The notes beneath the pieces were generated by a model that was not told the DNA's origin, did not search any database, and saw nothing but the letters and a program-made list of their open reading frames with translations. The translations under genes and the position numbers were made by a program. Shown piece by piece: positions 51,500-61,604 of a stretch of DNA of 64,000 bases. The stretch covers positions 204,125,200 to 204,189,199 of the forward strand of contig CM037876.1 in the NCBI GenBank assembly GCA_021292165.1, given 5' to 3'. Positions within the stretch are counted from its first letter, which is position 1; each line of letters opens with the position of its first letter. The stretch is from Shinisaurus crocodilurus. Taxonomy: Eukaryota > Chordata > Lepidosauria > Squamata > Shinisauridae.

Positions 51500-51707
51500 C
51501 ACACCCAACTCTATCTCTCCTTTCTATCTAAATCCAATGAAGCTGTTCTAGTTCTAGATCAGTGTCTGATATCAGTAACAGACTGGATGAGGGCAAAAAA
51601 AGTGAAACTTAATCCAGACAAGACAGAGCTGCTCTTGGTTAGTCCAAAGGCAGATCAGGGAATAGGGATTCATCCTATGCTGGATGGAGTTTCAGTCCCC
51701 TGAAAGC
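51500..51707 (+). mobile_element. L2 RT fragment
   Basis: The frame reads TQLYLSFLSKSNEAVLVLDQ, then a block with DWMRAKKVKLNPDKTELLLV. This is the segment just after the catalytic Asp pair in the 40.8-kb copy. Both ends are truncated. Confidence 0.8.
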
Positions 51708-53454
51708 TATTGTTTCAGTGACTGGGGCTTCGATCAGATGGAGGAGACAAAATGTATCCAACTCTGACAGGTGTGTACATTTGCCTGAAGGTTTCACTGT
51801 ATCAAACTAAGGACTATGCCAATCCATGCAAAGCCAGGTCGGTTCACTAGTTCTATAAAGGCCTGGATTGCTTCAACCGCTACATAGTGTACAGACTACT
51901 TCCTTCCCATCTCTACGAAGCTGTAAGATCTCTCTGGGTGTAAACGTATGAATGGTACAGAGGGAGTGTGCTTAGTAGCCATTTCCTGGCCCCAGAACAT
52001 CTTGCCTCAAAGGGCCAAAGCTCATGCATCCTTTGAAGGCCGTGCAACTTTAGCAGATGTTTAGGCGGACCTAAACATAAGGCTATTTAACCTATACTGG
52101 GGTGAGGAACTATTTTAAGGTGGGGGCCAAACTGCCCTCCACTGGGCCAGATGACATAAGTGGGTGTGGCCACTCCCACTTGACTCCTGCTCCACCCATG
52201 TTGCCTCTCTCAGTGCTGAGAGAGGCACGAAACTCTAAGCGCACAGAGAAAGGAACTCTGTGGCACTAGGAGGAGCGGCTCCTTGCAGCAACGGCCAAGT
52301 CATGCGTCTTCTTCGCACACCTCTCCCCATCCCCACTGGAATTTGCAGCACACAAATGGTCTTGGCTGATGCTGGGAAGAGCCACTCCTCCCAGTGCTGA
52401 CCATGTTAGGCACCACCTTTGCGTGCCTCTTGTCATCCCCACTGGGGCGGTGAGAGGTGCATAAAGGAAGACTTAATCAGCGCTGGGAGAAGCCAGTCCT
52501 CTGAGTTCCAGCTGAGGACTTGGCTTTGCATGCACCTGCAATCTTGCTGTTATCTCTGATCTGGGATTTGGGATTGCAGGGAGGATTCCTCCATGAGACA
52601 GGGCTTGGAGGTCAGAATACCTAAGTAATCTCAGCAAGAACTCAGTAATGTCCATACTCAATATGAAAGACTTGTCAAATGATTCCTTAAGGCAAACCTG
52701 GGAATATAGGAAACATATACTGAGGACTACAGCTTGGAGCCGGGCTGCTGAAAAGAGCTAAATGCAAAAGCTTACAAAAATGGTCTGATGTTCTATTTCT
52801 TTTGCCTACAAGTTTAGTTCTTTAACAGGGTAGGTCTGCAAGGCAAACTGTCAATTATGGCTTAATCTGTTGTAAAAGCTACTAGCTCCCTCCCTTACCA
52901 CTCCGCCCATGCAGCAGTCTATAGAATAGAAACAGCTGCTCATGATAAACCTATGCTGCTGCCTTTCCCATTACACTAGAGAGCTGTGAAACTGTCACAG
53001 TACACTTAAGAGCTGTAACAAGTGTATTGATGCATTGCCTGTCAGCCTGGGGACAGAGGAAAAGAGAAGTACAAAATGTTTAGAAGTGGCAGGGGAAACT
53101 AAAGTGCTCCAGGAAGGCAGCCAGAACAAATTCAAGTTGAATAACTAGGATATTCATATGAATTGCTTCTGTATGTGCTGAACATATACAGTCTATGATC
53201 TCTACTTCTCAATTCCTAGAAAAGGATCAGAAGAGATAGGCTTCTCACCATGGTTTTTAAAGCAAAACATTCACATTTACAGTAAGGCCTAAAATATCAA
53301 ACCAAAGGCAGGAGACAGAAATGCTGTGACTCTGGGAGCAGTTTGCAGCTGCTAGAAATTGTTAGTTGGGGGCCACTCCTTCCCATACCCAAACACACAA
53401 CACAACCCACCATAAGAGTTATAGGTGGCAATAGATGCTATTGATTGATTAGAC
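51708..53454. other. Unassigned, with a possible hAT-like repeat
   Basis: 52,095-52,470 has repeat character (GGTGAGGAACTATTTTAAGG, GGGGGCCAAACTGCCCTCC, repeated CCCCACTGG and GAGGAGCGGCTCC segments) but I could not define its ends. No gene is recognised in the rest. 53,256-53,326 is the source copy of a 71-bp duplication. Confidence 0.35.
53256..53326. repeat. 71-bp duplication, source-side copy
   Basis: TTTAAAGCAAAACATTCACA ... GGAGACAGAAATGCTG is repeated at 54,157-54,227 with one mismatch. This copy sits in unassigned sequence; the other sits inside an LTR. Confidence 0.9.
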
Positions 53455-53810
53455 TTGTAGTCCACCTTTCTACCATGAAAAATGGCACTCAAGCCAGCTA
53501 TGGTGGTGGGAGGTATCAACTGAGGGAAAGGCAATCTATGTGCCATCTCCCCTTCTAGTCCACTTTCCAGCCTCAACAACACTGGTGGCTTATCTGCAGT
53601 CCCCTCCAGTCTGAAGGTGCTGCTAGTGAATGCCAGGTCAACTAATGGGAAGGTGTTGATCATCAACTGCAACCCTACCTAGATGGAGATACTTTTGTTT
53701 CAGTTACCCATGCTCTGATAGTTCCCATTCGGATTACTGTGATGCATTGTACATGGGGCTACCTTTGAAAACATTCCAGAAACTTCAGCCTGGGCAAACC
53801 AAGTTTTGAC
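53455..53810 (+). mobile_element. L2 LINE with a large internal deletion
   Basis: 53,597-53,665 encodes LKVLLVNARSTNGKVLIIN, the start of an L2 endonuclease. 53,690-53,790 encodes the end of the RT region (compare SRLDYCNALYVGLALKTVRKLQ with degraded codons here, and the DNA TTACTGTGATGCATTGTACATGG). About 1.8 kb that should lie between is missing, so two distant parts of one element are fused. Confidence 0.7.
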
Positions 53811-53879
53811 CTAGCACTGAAATAACAACAATACAGAGGTTGGTGTTGGTGTGTGAAGCAAAATTAGCTTGCTGTGATG

Positions 53880-54385
53880 CTTATGTTTTGATTATGTTGC
53901 AGTGGTTTTTTTTTACTGCTTATCTGGAAAGTTCCCAGACAGGGTAAATCAGTACATGGCTGTCTGTGTTTACGAAGCTATTCTTACCTGCTGCCTTGTT
54001 AGGCGTGAGAATGGTTTGCTGTGGGACAAGATTGTCATGTGATGTAAACAAGCTGATGACGTGTAGTGGCCACTGGCCAGGCTTCGGCCGTATGTATCAT
54101 GCTTTTATAGTTTTAAGCTGCACATGCTTTTGCTGAGCTGGATGTACCTTTAAGGATTTAAAGCAAAACATTCACATTTACAGTAAGGCCTAAAATATCA
54201 AACCAAGGGCAGGAGACAGAAATGCTGAGCTGGATGTACCTTTAAAGATTTGTACTCTGCACATGGACTCTGTATATGGAATGTAAAGTAGATATAACAA
54301 AGTGTCACTACAGGTTACAAGTTAATAAAACAGTTAGAATAGAACTGTTTTGACTACAGTGTGATTCCTGGGTCCTGAAATGAAA
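53880..54385 (+). mobile_element. LTR-type repeat related to the 38.6-kb LTR
   Basis: The order TGTACTCTGCACATGGACTC, then GGTTACAAGTTAATAAAACAG (polyadenylation signal AATAAA), then GATTCCTGGGTCCTGA parallels the LTR at 38,578-39,033. The left border is uncertain. It is interrupted by a 71-bp segment at 54,157-54,227. No viral genes are attached, so it is probably a solo LTR. Confidence 0.55.
54157..54227. repeat. 71-bp duplication, inserted copy in an LTR
   Basis: It is nearly identical (70/71) to 53,256-53,326. It is bracketed by a 29-bp direct repeat beginning TGCTGAGCTGGATGTACCTT (54,131-54,159 and 54,223-54,251, one mismatch), which overlaps its ends by a few bases. Confidence 0.9.
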
Positions 54386-55073
54386 TGCAACTGGGAAGGC
54401 TGAAGCAAACTGCGTGGGGGAGAGCTCTGCTGCTGTGTGTGGAAGGCCGAAGATTCATTTAGTTCTGGCTAGCACACAGACCAACATATTACTCCAACCC
54501 CAACAGTTGGTTCATGCTGTGCACCAAAGCTACTTTAAGCACGCGCTTTTCATCACCTCCCCACTCACAATACCGCCAAACCACTTTTTAAACTCCATTA
54601 AATTCAGGCTTGCAAATTGTCACTTGCTTGGCTGCCGCCTACAGTACATAAAAATAACATCTAGGAAAGGAAGCTTTTGTAAATTGAAAGAAAACTTATT
54701 TCCTTCCCCACACCCTTAAGCTAGACCATCAGTATGTCCAAATGAGTAGCATAGGTAAATGTGGTCTAGTGGAACTATTTGCAACATTGCCTATGTTTAA
54801 AAATAATTTGATGGCTTGGTATGAGAGCAACAGTGCAAGCCAATATTAGAGAGTGTTCTCAGAATCTAAATGCCTAGAAAACAGCTTTAGAAGACAGCTT
54901 GGTTTCCACAAAAATTATGCCCCAAACACGGACATGTGGCATATCCTCTTAAGATAACTAGGCCATATGCAACTTTGGCTGCTACAAATCGAAACAACTT
55001 CCTAAAAAACAATAATATTCTGGTCAGTTGTAAGCCTTCAGACAGTCTTCATTAAAAAAAAACAAAAAAAAAC

Positions 55074-55105
<32 letters not shown>

Positions 55106-57075
55106 ACCTGAAACATCAATATTGGGCTTATTTTGGATATGAGATGACTAACTATTGAATTAAGCTACACAGAACTAATAGAGTTCTCCCTACTTGTTTA
55201 TCTTCCAGGCATCTCCTAATATATATATGGTAGTAAGGAAGTCTTGAATCAATGAGCAGCTTTGGTTCTTCCAGGTAAAAGACACTGCCTGATTGCTTAA
55301 TAATATTACTAATATGCACATTGAAATCACACCTGCCTGCCAGGTGTGAGGGCGAAACTGATATGTGGCCCAGTTTCAAACCAGTACAAGTGACCCTTAC
55401 TCCTATTTCCTGCTACTTTTGCATCTCCCAACTGCAGTGTGCCCTGCCCTTTATTAAACTGGTTAAAGTCTGAAGTTGTATACCAGCAATGAAAAAATAA
55501 TCAGAGAAGTTGAGATCCTAAAATGCCTGTCAAATCTGTTGCAATTTTCTAGTGTGCACTGCAAGAACAATTTCACCTTACACAAGGAAGAGGCCTTCCT
55601 CTTTACAGAAGAATAATTGCCTGTTTGATGCCCAACCCTGGTTACAAGTTCCACTTCTCAGTATCCCTGCACTACTCTTTCTGATACCAGTCTAAACATA
55701 GATAGTTGCACCTTTAAACTAGAAAGTATTTCCACACAGGCAGCTAGGAGCAAAGCAATTTACTGAAACAAAGCTGAGGTCTAAAGTTACAGAGCACCAA
55801 ACAGCAATATTAAACTTGGATGAAGAGCTTGAAGATCTGATAGTATTATCATTCTAAATACATGCAATTAGCTCTTCCACAAAAAAGAATACTTATCACT
55901 AAATAAATAAATAAACAAAAACCCTAAGCCATTCAAAGCTAGCAGCTTTAAATGCGGTGTTGTTGTTTTTTGATGGATTGCACTAAGTGATTTAAATAAT
56001 TCTGAACTGAATTTTATTTCCTAGTCAAGTAAATTGTTCTACATAAAAACAATGAATATATTATTTTTAGATTCATTAAGAGCTATGTTAAGAAATCATA
56101 TGCAGGAGGCAACTGAGGAAATCAGTTTACCCTTCAGAATCCAAGTGGTTTACAAATAAAGAATTTAGTTTAAAAGAGAACACATTGTTCAGATTGCTGC
56201 AACGATTTCAAACTGCTTGAGTTCAGAAGTCACTGCATAAATGTGACTTGTACATTGCAAAGACTGGACAACAGGTAGTTTGAGAATCTGGGGAAATGCT
56301 TCTCTATAGCCACTACTTATTTATACATCATATCAGAATAGTGAGTAACCAATTACATTTGCCTTGAAGATAAGGATTCGCTGAACAGTCCAGATCACTA
56401 CCCGCTTCTGTGGCTTCAAACAATAGATTATTAAGAGATATACATAATTAGAAACATATAAATCAAATAAGGACCTTAAAATTTCTGGTGCTATACAATT
56501 ACTGATTCTATTAATGATATTACTGTTGAGCTGACAAACTTGACAGTAAGCAAATAATTAGATTCACTGTTGGCCATAGCACCCAAAGTCCCAGCAAGTA
56601 AGTGAGCTTCAGCAAATCCTTTCAGACTGCAACATGGTCGCAGCTACACATTACTTTGAAATGTTGAAGTCTGGCTTTATTTGCACAAGATGGTTACCAA
56701 GTGTTCAGAAATGCTTGGTATTGATTTGATTTTCACAATGTGACTACAAAGAAATCTTGCTTTCCAGTGTTATAGGTCTGCACATTTCAGCATTTCTCCA
56801 GGTATGCCAGATTACGGTAATAGACAGAACATTACACAGAAAGAAACTAAGTTTCCTGTCCTTCACTATGCAACTGGGCACATTTGTCTGTGGTTGAATT
56901 GTTTCATTATGAGAATCTTAATATTTATTGCATTGTTAAACACTGCTTAACTACTACAAACATGTGGCAGGGGATTTCAACTAGATGAAGCAAGTGTTAT
57001 TCTGGAGGCGTACTTTAAGAACAAAACTAAACAGTAGTGAGGGAGAGCTTCTTTAATCTCCTCCTCTTAGTACTG
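54386..57075. other. Unassigned sequence
   Basis: About 2.7 kb without a recognised gene or repeat family, apart from the CA run at 55,073-55,101. Together with 61.6-63.0 kb it is among the least repeat-like parts of the window. Confidence 0.4.
55073..55101. repeat. (CA)n microsatellite
   Basis: About 14 CA units preceded by an A-rich tract. Confidence 0.95.
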
Positions 57076-57079
57076 CACT

Positions 57080-58190
57080 ATTGACTATATATATTATATT
57101 ATATATTATCCCATGGCTGATGATAATGTGGTCTCCGCACATTCAGAGGACGATCTCCAAGCTATCCTAAATGCTTTTGCAGAAGCATACGGAAAACTTG
57201 GTCTCTCACTTAACATCAAAAAAACCAAAGTGCTTCATCAGCAAGTGCAAGCTACCGGTAACCCTTTGGTGATGCCATCTATCCAGCTTGGCGGGACAAT
57301 ACTGGAAAATGTCGATCATTTTCTCTATCTTGGCAGCTATCTTTCTGTTACAGCTAACATCGACAGTGAAATCCAGCATCGTCTGAGCTCCGCAAGTACA
57401 GCGTTTTCTCGAATGAAACATAGAGTGTTCGAGGATCGGGATATTTGTAAGAAGACCAAAACACTGGTTTATGAAGCCATTGTATTACCAACTTTATTGT
57501 ATGCCTGCGAAACATGGACTATCTATAAACGTCACCTCCAACTCCTTGAAAGATTTCATCACCGTTGCCTTCGGAAAATCCTGCGAATTACTTGGGAAGA
57601 TAGGCGAACAAATGTCAGTGTACTGGAAGAAGCAAAGACTACTAGCATTGAAAAAATGATCCTTCAACGCCAACTTCAGTAGACCGATCATGTTGTTTGA
57701 ATGCCTGACTGCCGTCTCCCAAAGCAGTTACTTTATTCCAAACTCAAGGATGGAAAGCGGAATGTCGGTGGTCAATATAAGAGGTTTAAAGATGTTCTTA
57801 AGGCTAATCTTAAAAAATGCAATATAAACATCAAAAACTGGGAAGCTCTGGCCCATGAACGATCTAACTGGAGGTCGGCCTTTCACAAAGGTTCTATGGA
57901 CTTTGAAGAAGCCTGAGTGCAAGGTGAAAGGGAGAAACGTGCTAAGCGAAAAGCACGTCAAATGAATCCTTTACAGGACCATCTTCCATCTGGTAACCTG
58001 TGTCCTCACTGTGGGAAGCTGTGTGGATCTAGAATTGGCCTCCACAGTCACTTACGGACCCATCGCTAGAGTCTACATAATTTTCTTTAGAATTTTCCTC
58101 CTTTTAAAATCTCCTTTTTGTAAAAAAAAATATATATCCTGGAAGACAATCTTACTCGGTCACGAGTGATCGCCTGACTGACTGACTGAT
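57080..58190 (+). mobile_element. RTE-like LINE, 5'-truncated
   Basis: A non-LTR retrotransposon 3' part ending in a short TGAC-type repeat (58,171-58,190) after a brief 3' UTR containing CGGTCACGAGTGATCGCC. Only the second half of ORF2 is present. The architecture (RT palm, then YACETWT, then RLPKQLLYSKL, then a C-terminal zinc finger) resembles RTE/Bov-B-superclade proteins, but I cannot fix the clade by eye. It is clearly distinct from CR1 and L2 here. Confidence 0.75.
57113..58070 (+). pseudogene. RTE-like ORF2 C-terminal half with C2H2 finger
   Basis: A single reading frame runs from ATGGCTGATGAT (M-ADD, the RT catalytic Asp pair, first residue substituted or created by truncation) to the TAG at 58,068-58,070. 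Interruptions are TAG at 57,680, TGA at about 57,698 and TGA at 57,914; all three fit single G-to-A or CGA-to-TGA changes. Domains: KLGLSLNIKKTKVLHQ, FLYLGSYLS, VLPTLLYACETWTIYKRH, FHHRCLRKILRITWEDRR, MPDCRLPKQLLYSKLKDGKR, then a terminal finger with spacing C-x2-C-x12-H-x3-H (about 57,997-58,061). The finger probably binds nucleic acid during target-primed reverse transcription. Confidence 0.8.
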
Positions 58191-58195
58191 ACATA

Positions 58196-58197
<2 letters not shown>

Positions 58198-58234
<37 letters not shown>
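58198..58234. repeat. (TA)n microsatellite
   Basis: A near-continuous TA run just beyond the RTE-like tail. Confidence 0.95.
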
Positions 58235-58239
<5 letters not shown>

Positions 58240-58315
58240 TATTATATTTATGAATCGCCCATCTGTCCAGACATCCAGCCACTCTGCACGATGTACAGTC
58301 CAATAAAACACAAGA
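58235..58315 (-). mobile_element. L2-like LINE 3'-end fragment
   Basis: The inverted sequence TTTATGAATCGCCCATCTGTCCAGACATCCAGCCACTCTG corresponds to the GGCCGG...CCAGATGGGCGATTCATAAA end at 13,430-13,480. Confidence 0.75.
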
Positions 58316-58325
58316 GGGGGGGGGG

Positions 58326-58326
<1 letters not shown>

Positions 58327-58359
<33 letters not shown>
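58327..58359. repeat. (CA)n microsatellite
   Basis: About 16 CA units after a G-rich run. Confidence 0.95.
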
Positions 58360-58363
<4 letters not shown>

Positions 58364-58944
58364 ACTCATCCAAGCCACATTCTAAGTGGAAGCATCAGAA
58401 AACAGGATGTGAACAGGAGGTGCTTTGCACGCACATGTCTTCCATGCAGAAACTACAGAGACTGGAAAAGAAAAGAAGTAGCAGCATCAAACTTATGGGT
58501 TATAAAATATGAAATACTAAGGGGAGGAGTAAGTGTACCTGTTGTCCAAACGAGAAAAACAGTAACAATGCAGGAAATATGGGATCAAGATTAAAATTTC
58601 TGACGGCTACCATTTTGAAACATTCCCAACATGCATACATTAAATCAAGATTACAAAAAGAGTGAAATGTAACAACCCAAGCATAACCTTATCCACAAGG
58701 CTTCTGCTAATCCATTCAGTATCCACAACTCTTGCATATTTAAGACAAACTAAAACCAAGAAAATAACCTCATACATAGATGGCAAACTGTGTATTCCTC
58801 CAAGAACTTGTCCCAATTGCGATGTAATGACGAGTCATGATTTGTGGTTATGTGCATGAGCTGAAGCAAGCTTTGGTGAGCCTTAGATCCCCCCCCTTTC
58901 TTCCCCTACTCCATGCACGAGAAGAAATCATGCACCATGCATGA

Positions 58945-59008
58945 GAAGGGTGGCCGGTTGCTGGCCAGATGGGTGATTAATAAATGTAAATAAATAAATA
59001 AAAAGTGA
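58945..59008 (+). mobile_element. L2-like LINE 3'-tail fragment
   Basis: GGTGGCCGGTTGCTGGCCAG then ATGGGTGATTAATAAATGTA and an (AAATA)n tail. Confidence 0.7.
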
Positions 59009-59400
59009 ATTAATTTTCCCTTCTATGGCAGTTCGTGGTTTGCACTAGGTTGCATTCAGAAAGGAATATGTCATATTTTATGTACACTCACAGTATGTTC
59101 TGTATGCTCAGAGAGAAGTATAGCTGTTGGCACAACAAACTGCTGTCTAGAAAATGATAGGGCCACAAATTCCCACCTAATAGTAATAAACGTCTGTTCT
59201 GTGACAAATGCACATAAGACAAATTAAAACTTTTAGATCAAATGACAAGTATGTACTGCAGAGCTGAAGGTCACAGATCAAACTCATTATCATAATAAAC
59301 TGTTTTGGAAGAATCATAAATAATTCAAAGTGATCTAAAAATATTATACCAATAAGAACCCTAAAAGATTTTCTTAAAAGGGATGAATGCAACATATGCA
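59009..59400. other. Unassigned sequence
   Basis: No gene is recognised. Confidence 0.4.
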
Positions 59401-59404
59401 TGAG

Positions 59405-59640
59405 TAATCCTGGTTCTAGATTTTCACGGCTATTTTATTGATTCCAGCGCTGCTTGTTGTTTTGTATTTTATTGTAATTCATACTAAAAATAGTTGAATT
59501 GTATTTTATATTTTTTAACTGTTTGTATGGCAATTTAGTCTTTTAACTGTTTGTAATCTGCCCAGAGAACATTGGTTATTGGGTGGATTAAAAATAAATT
59601 TAAAAATAAATATATATATAATATAATACAAAATATAATA
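59405..59640 (+). mobile_element. L2-like LINE 3' end
   Basis: TTGTAATCTGCCCAGAGAAC then TTGGTTATTGGGTGGATTAA and an A/T-rich tail match the 3' end at 41,750-41,800 (CCAGAGAGCTTCGGCTATTG). Confidence 0.7.
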
Positions 59641-59678
59641 TATAAAATATAATAAATTAAATTAAAATTAAAATGAGA

Positions 59679-59875
59679 GTCAGTGCAGTGTAGTGGTTAG
59701 AGCGTTGGACCGGGAGTCGTGAGATACGGGTTCTAGTCCCCACTCGGCCATGAAGCTCACAGAATGACTTTGGGCCAGTTACTGACTCTCAATCTAACCT
59801 ACCTCACAGGGTTGTTGTGAGGATGAAATGGAGAGGAGGAAGTCCATGTAAGTCACCTTGGGTTCTTCACAAGAG

Positions 59876-59877
<2 letters not shown>
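59679..59877 (+). mobile_element. tRNA-derived SINE with ATG-repeat tail
   Basis: Head TGTAGTGGTTAGAGCGTTGG, box B GGGTTCTAGTCCC at 59,729-59,741, body CCTACCTCACAGGGTTGTTG. The usual AATA tail is replaced by a (GAT)n run. Confidence 0.9.

Positions 59878-59925
<48 letters not shown>
59877..59925. repeat. (ATG)n microsatellite
   Basis: About 16 trinucleotide units at the SINE 3' end. It probably grew from the SINE tail. Confidence 0.95.
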
Positions 59926-60058
59926 GGCTTTCCAACCTTGGGTCCCCAGATGTTGCTGGACTACAGCTCCCAGAATCCCTTGCCATTAGCCATGCTGGCT
60001 GGGTATGCTGGGAGCTGTAGGCCAGCAACATCTGGGGACCCAAGGTTGGAGAGCCCTG
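59926..60058. mobile_element. Palindromic hAT MITE (CTCTCCAACC family)
   Basis: GGGCTTTCCAACCTTGGGTC at the left pairs with ACCCAAGGTTGGAGAGCCCTG at the right. It is inverted relative to the copy at 24,245-24,382. Confidence 0.8.
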
Positions 60059-60224
60059 ATACAGAGGCTAGCATCTGATTAACAGAAGTCGGCAGACCAT
60101 TCTTTTACTAGCCAAAATCATATTTACTTACTATGTACCCGTGCCATTTTAGCCACACTTCTATGTTCATAGGCTGTAACCTGGTGTACAAAGACAGCAG
60201 GATTGTCATCCAACCTAAGGAGAC

Positions 60225-61600
60225 TATGAGTTTGTTTGCATGTCACTGCAGCAATTCCTGGATTGTTTAACCCAGAAATTACCGGGGACAAGCAGAGCAC
60301 ATGAGCCATGCATCTGTTTCCTTTTTTAATCAACAACCCAGGAACTCGGTTGTTTCATGACATGTGAACCTGGAAACTCTGGGTTGTTTATGGGTTAAAC
60401 AATACAGAATTAACCCAACAACAAACCATGGGCATTTGTTGGGTTAACTCTGGGATGTTAACTCATAAACAACCCATTGTTTCCAGGATTGCATGTCACC
60501 AAACAACCCAGAAGCAAGTGATGTGGGGTGGAAATTTTTCCAGGGCTTTAATTTCCATGGAAAATTTTCTGTTTCATACGTTCATTAGTAAAAATAAATG
60601 TAATACCAATTGCAAATACAATATTAGGCAAGCTTGGCAGTTTCAAAGTTGTTATTAATGTTTTTCAGGTGATTATTCCTAGCAAGTATGTGAGAGAATA
60701 CATATATGTCATTGAAATTACACATATGTCTCAGAGTGAAATGAAACTAATAAAACTATTAAAACTGAAGATGCCTCAACAACTTAATGGGAAGAGAGTT
60801 GGACTCTGCTGAAATAGATGACTGGTTGTCAGCATATCATGTGCAGTTCTTTTGGCTGCTAAAATTAATCAGTGTAGCAACAGTTTTCAATACCTTCCCC
60901 CCCCCTTAAATTTAAACAGTGTAAGGGAAGTACAAGCCATTGTCTTTAAACTTTTACAAATATTCCAGTAAAAAATTCTACATGATATAACATTAAAATC
61001 ACATTAAGTGTCCTTTAATTTCCCCCCACAAATACTTGTGAGCTATTGGGACAAAAAATTAACACAGAGTACTTTTTTTTAAGCACTGTTGTTTACTAAA
61101 GAGAAGTAAAATAAACATGCTAAATTAGACCTCTCTAAGGCAGCGGTGGGCAACTTGTGGCCCTCCAGATGTTTTGGCATACAGCTCTCATCAGCTCAAG
61201 CCAGCATAGCCAGTAGTGAGGGATGACCAGAGTTCTAGGTCAAAACATCTAGATGACCACAAGTTGCCCACCCCTGCTCTAGGGCATCTGAACGTTTTCC
61301 CAATGCAAACTAAAAAAAATTCCTATGCAAATTAACCCAATTTGCACTGGTAAATTTTCTGGTACAAGCTGAAAAGATTCCTATGCAAATTAACCCAATT
61401 TGCATTGGAAATTATTCCAATTCAAAATTTCCAGAAAACCCACATCACTGCCAGAAATGGGGCGTTCCAGGGTTATTGATTAAAATTGGAAACAAGTGCA
61501 TGACTCGCACACTCCACTTATCCTCGGCAATTCCTGGATTAAACAACCTAGGAATTGCCACTGTAATATGTGATATGGGTCAACATGCCAAAGTATTTAC
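60225..61600. repeat. Inverted repeat pair with nested elements
   Basis: 60,225-60,335 and 61,485-61,600 are inverted relatives: both contain a GGAAACA...TGCATG block and AATTCCTGGATT...AAC segments on opposite strands. Between them are further AACCCA/TGGGTT arms (60,340-60,500), unassigned sequence, and the hAT MITE at 61,141-61,276. It may be one large fold-back element with later insertions, or two MITE copies in opposite orientation. Confidence 0.5.
61141..61276. mobile_element. Palindromic hAT MITE with 8-bp TSD
   Basis: CAGCGGTGGGCAACTTGTGG and its partner CAAGTTGCCCACCCCTG are the ends. Flanking 8-mers CTCTAAGG and CTCTAGGG differ by one base. Confidence 0.85.
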
Positions 61601-61604
61601 AATA

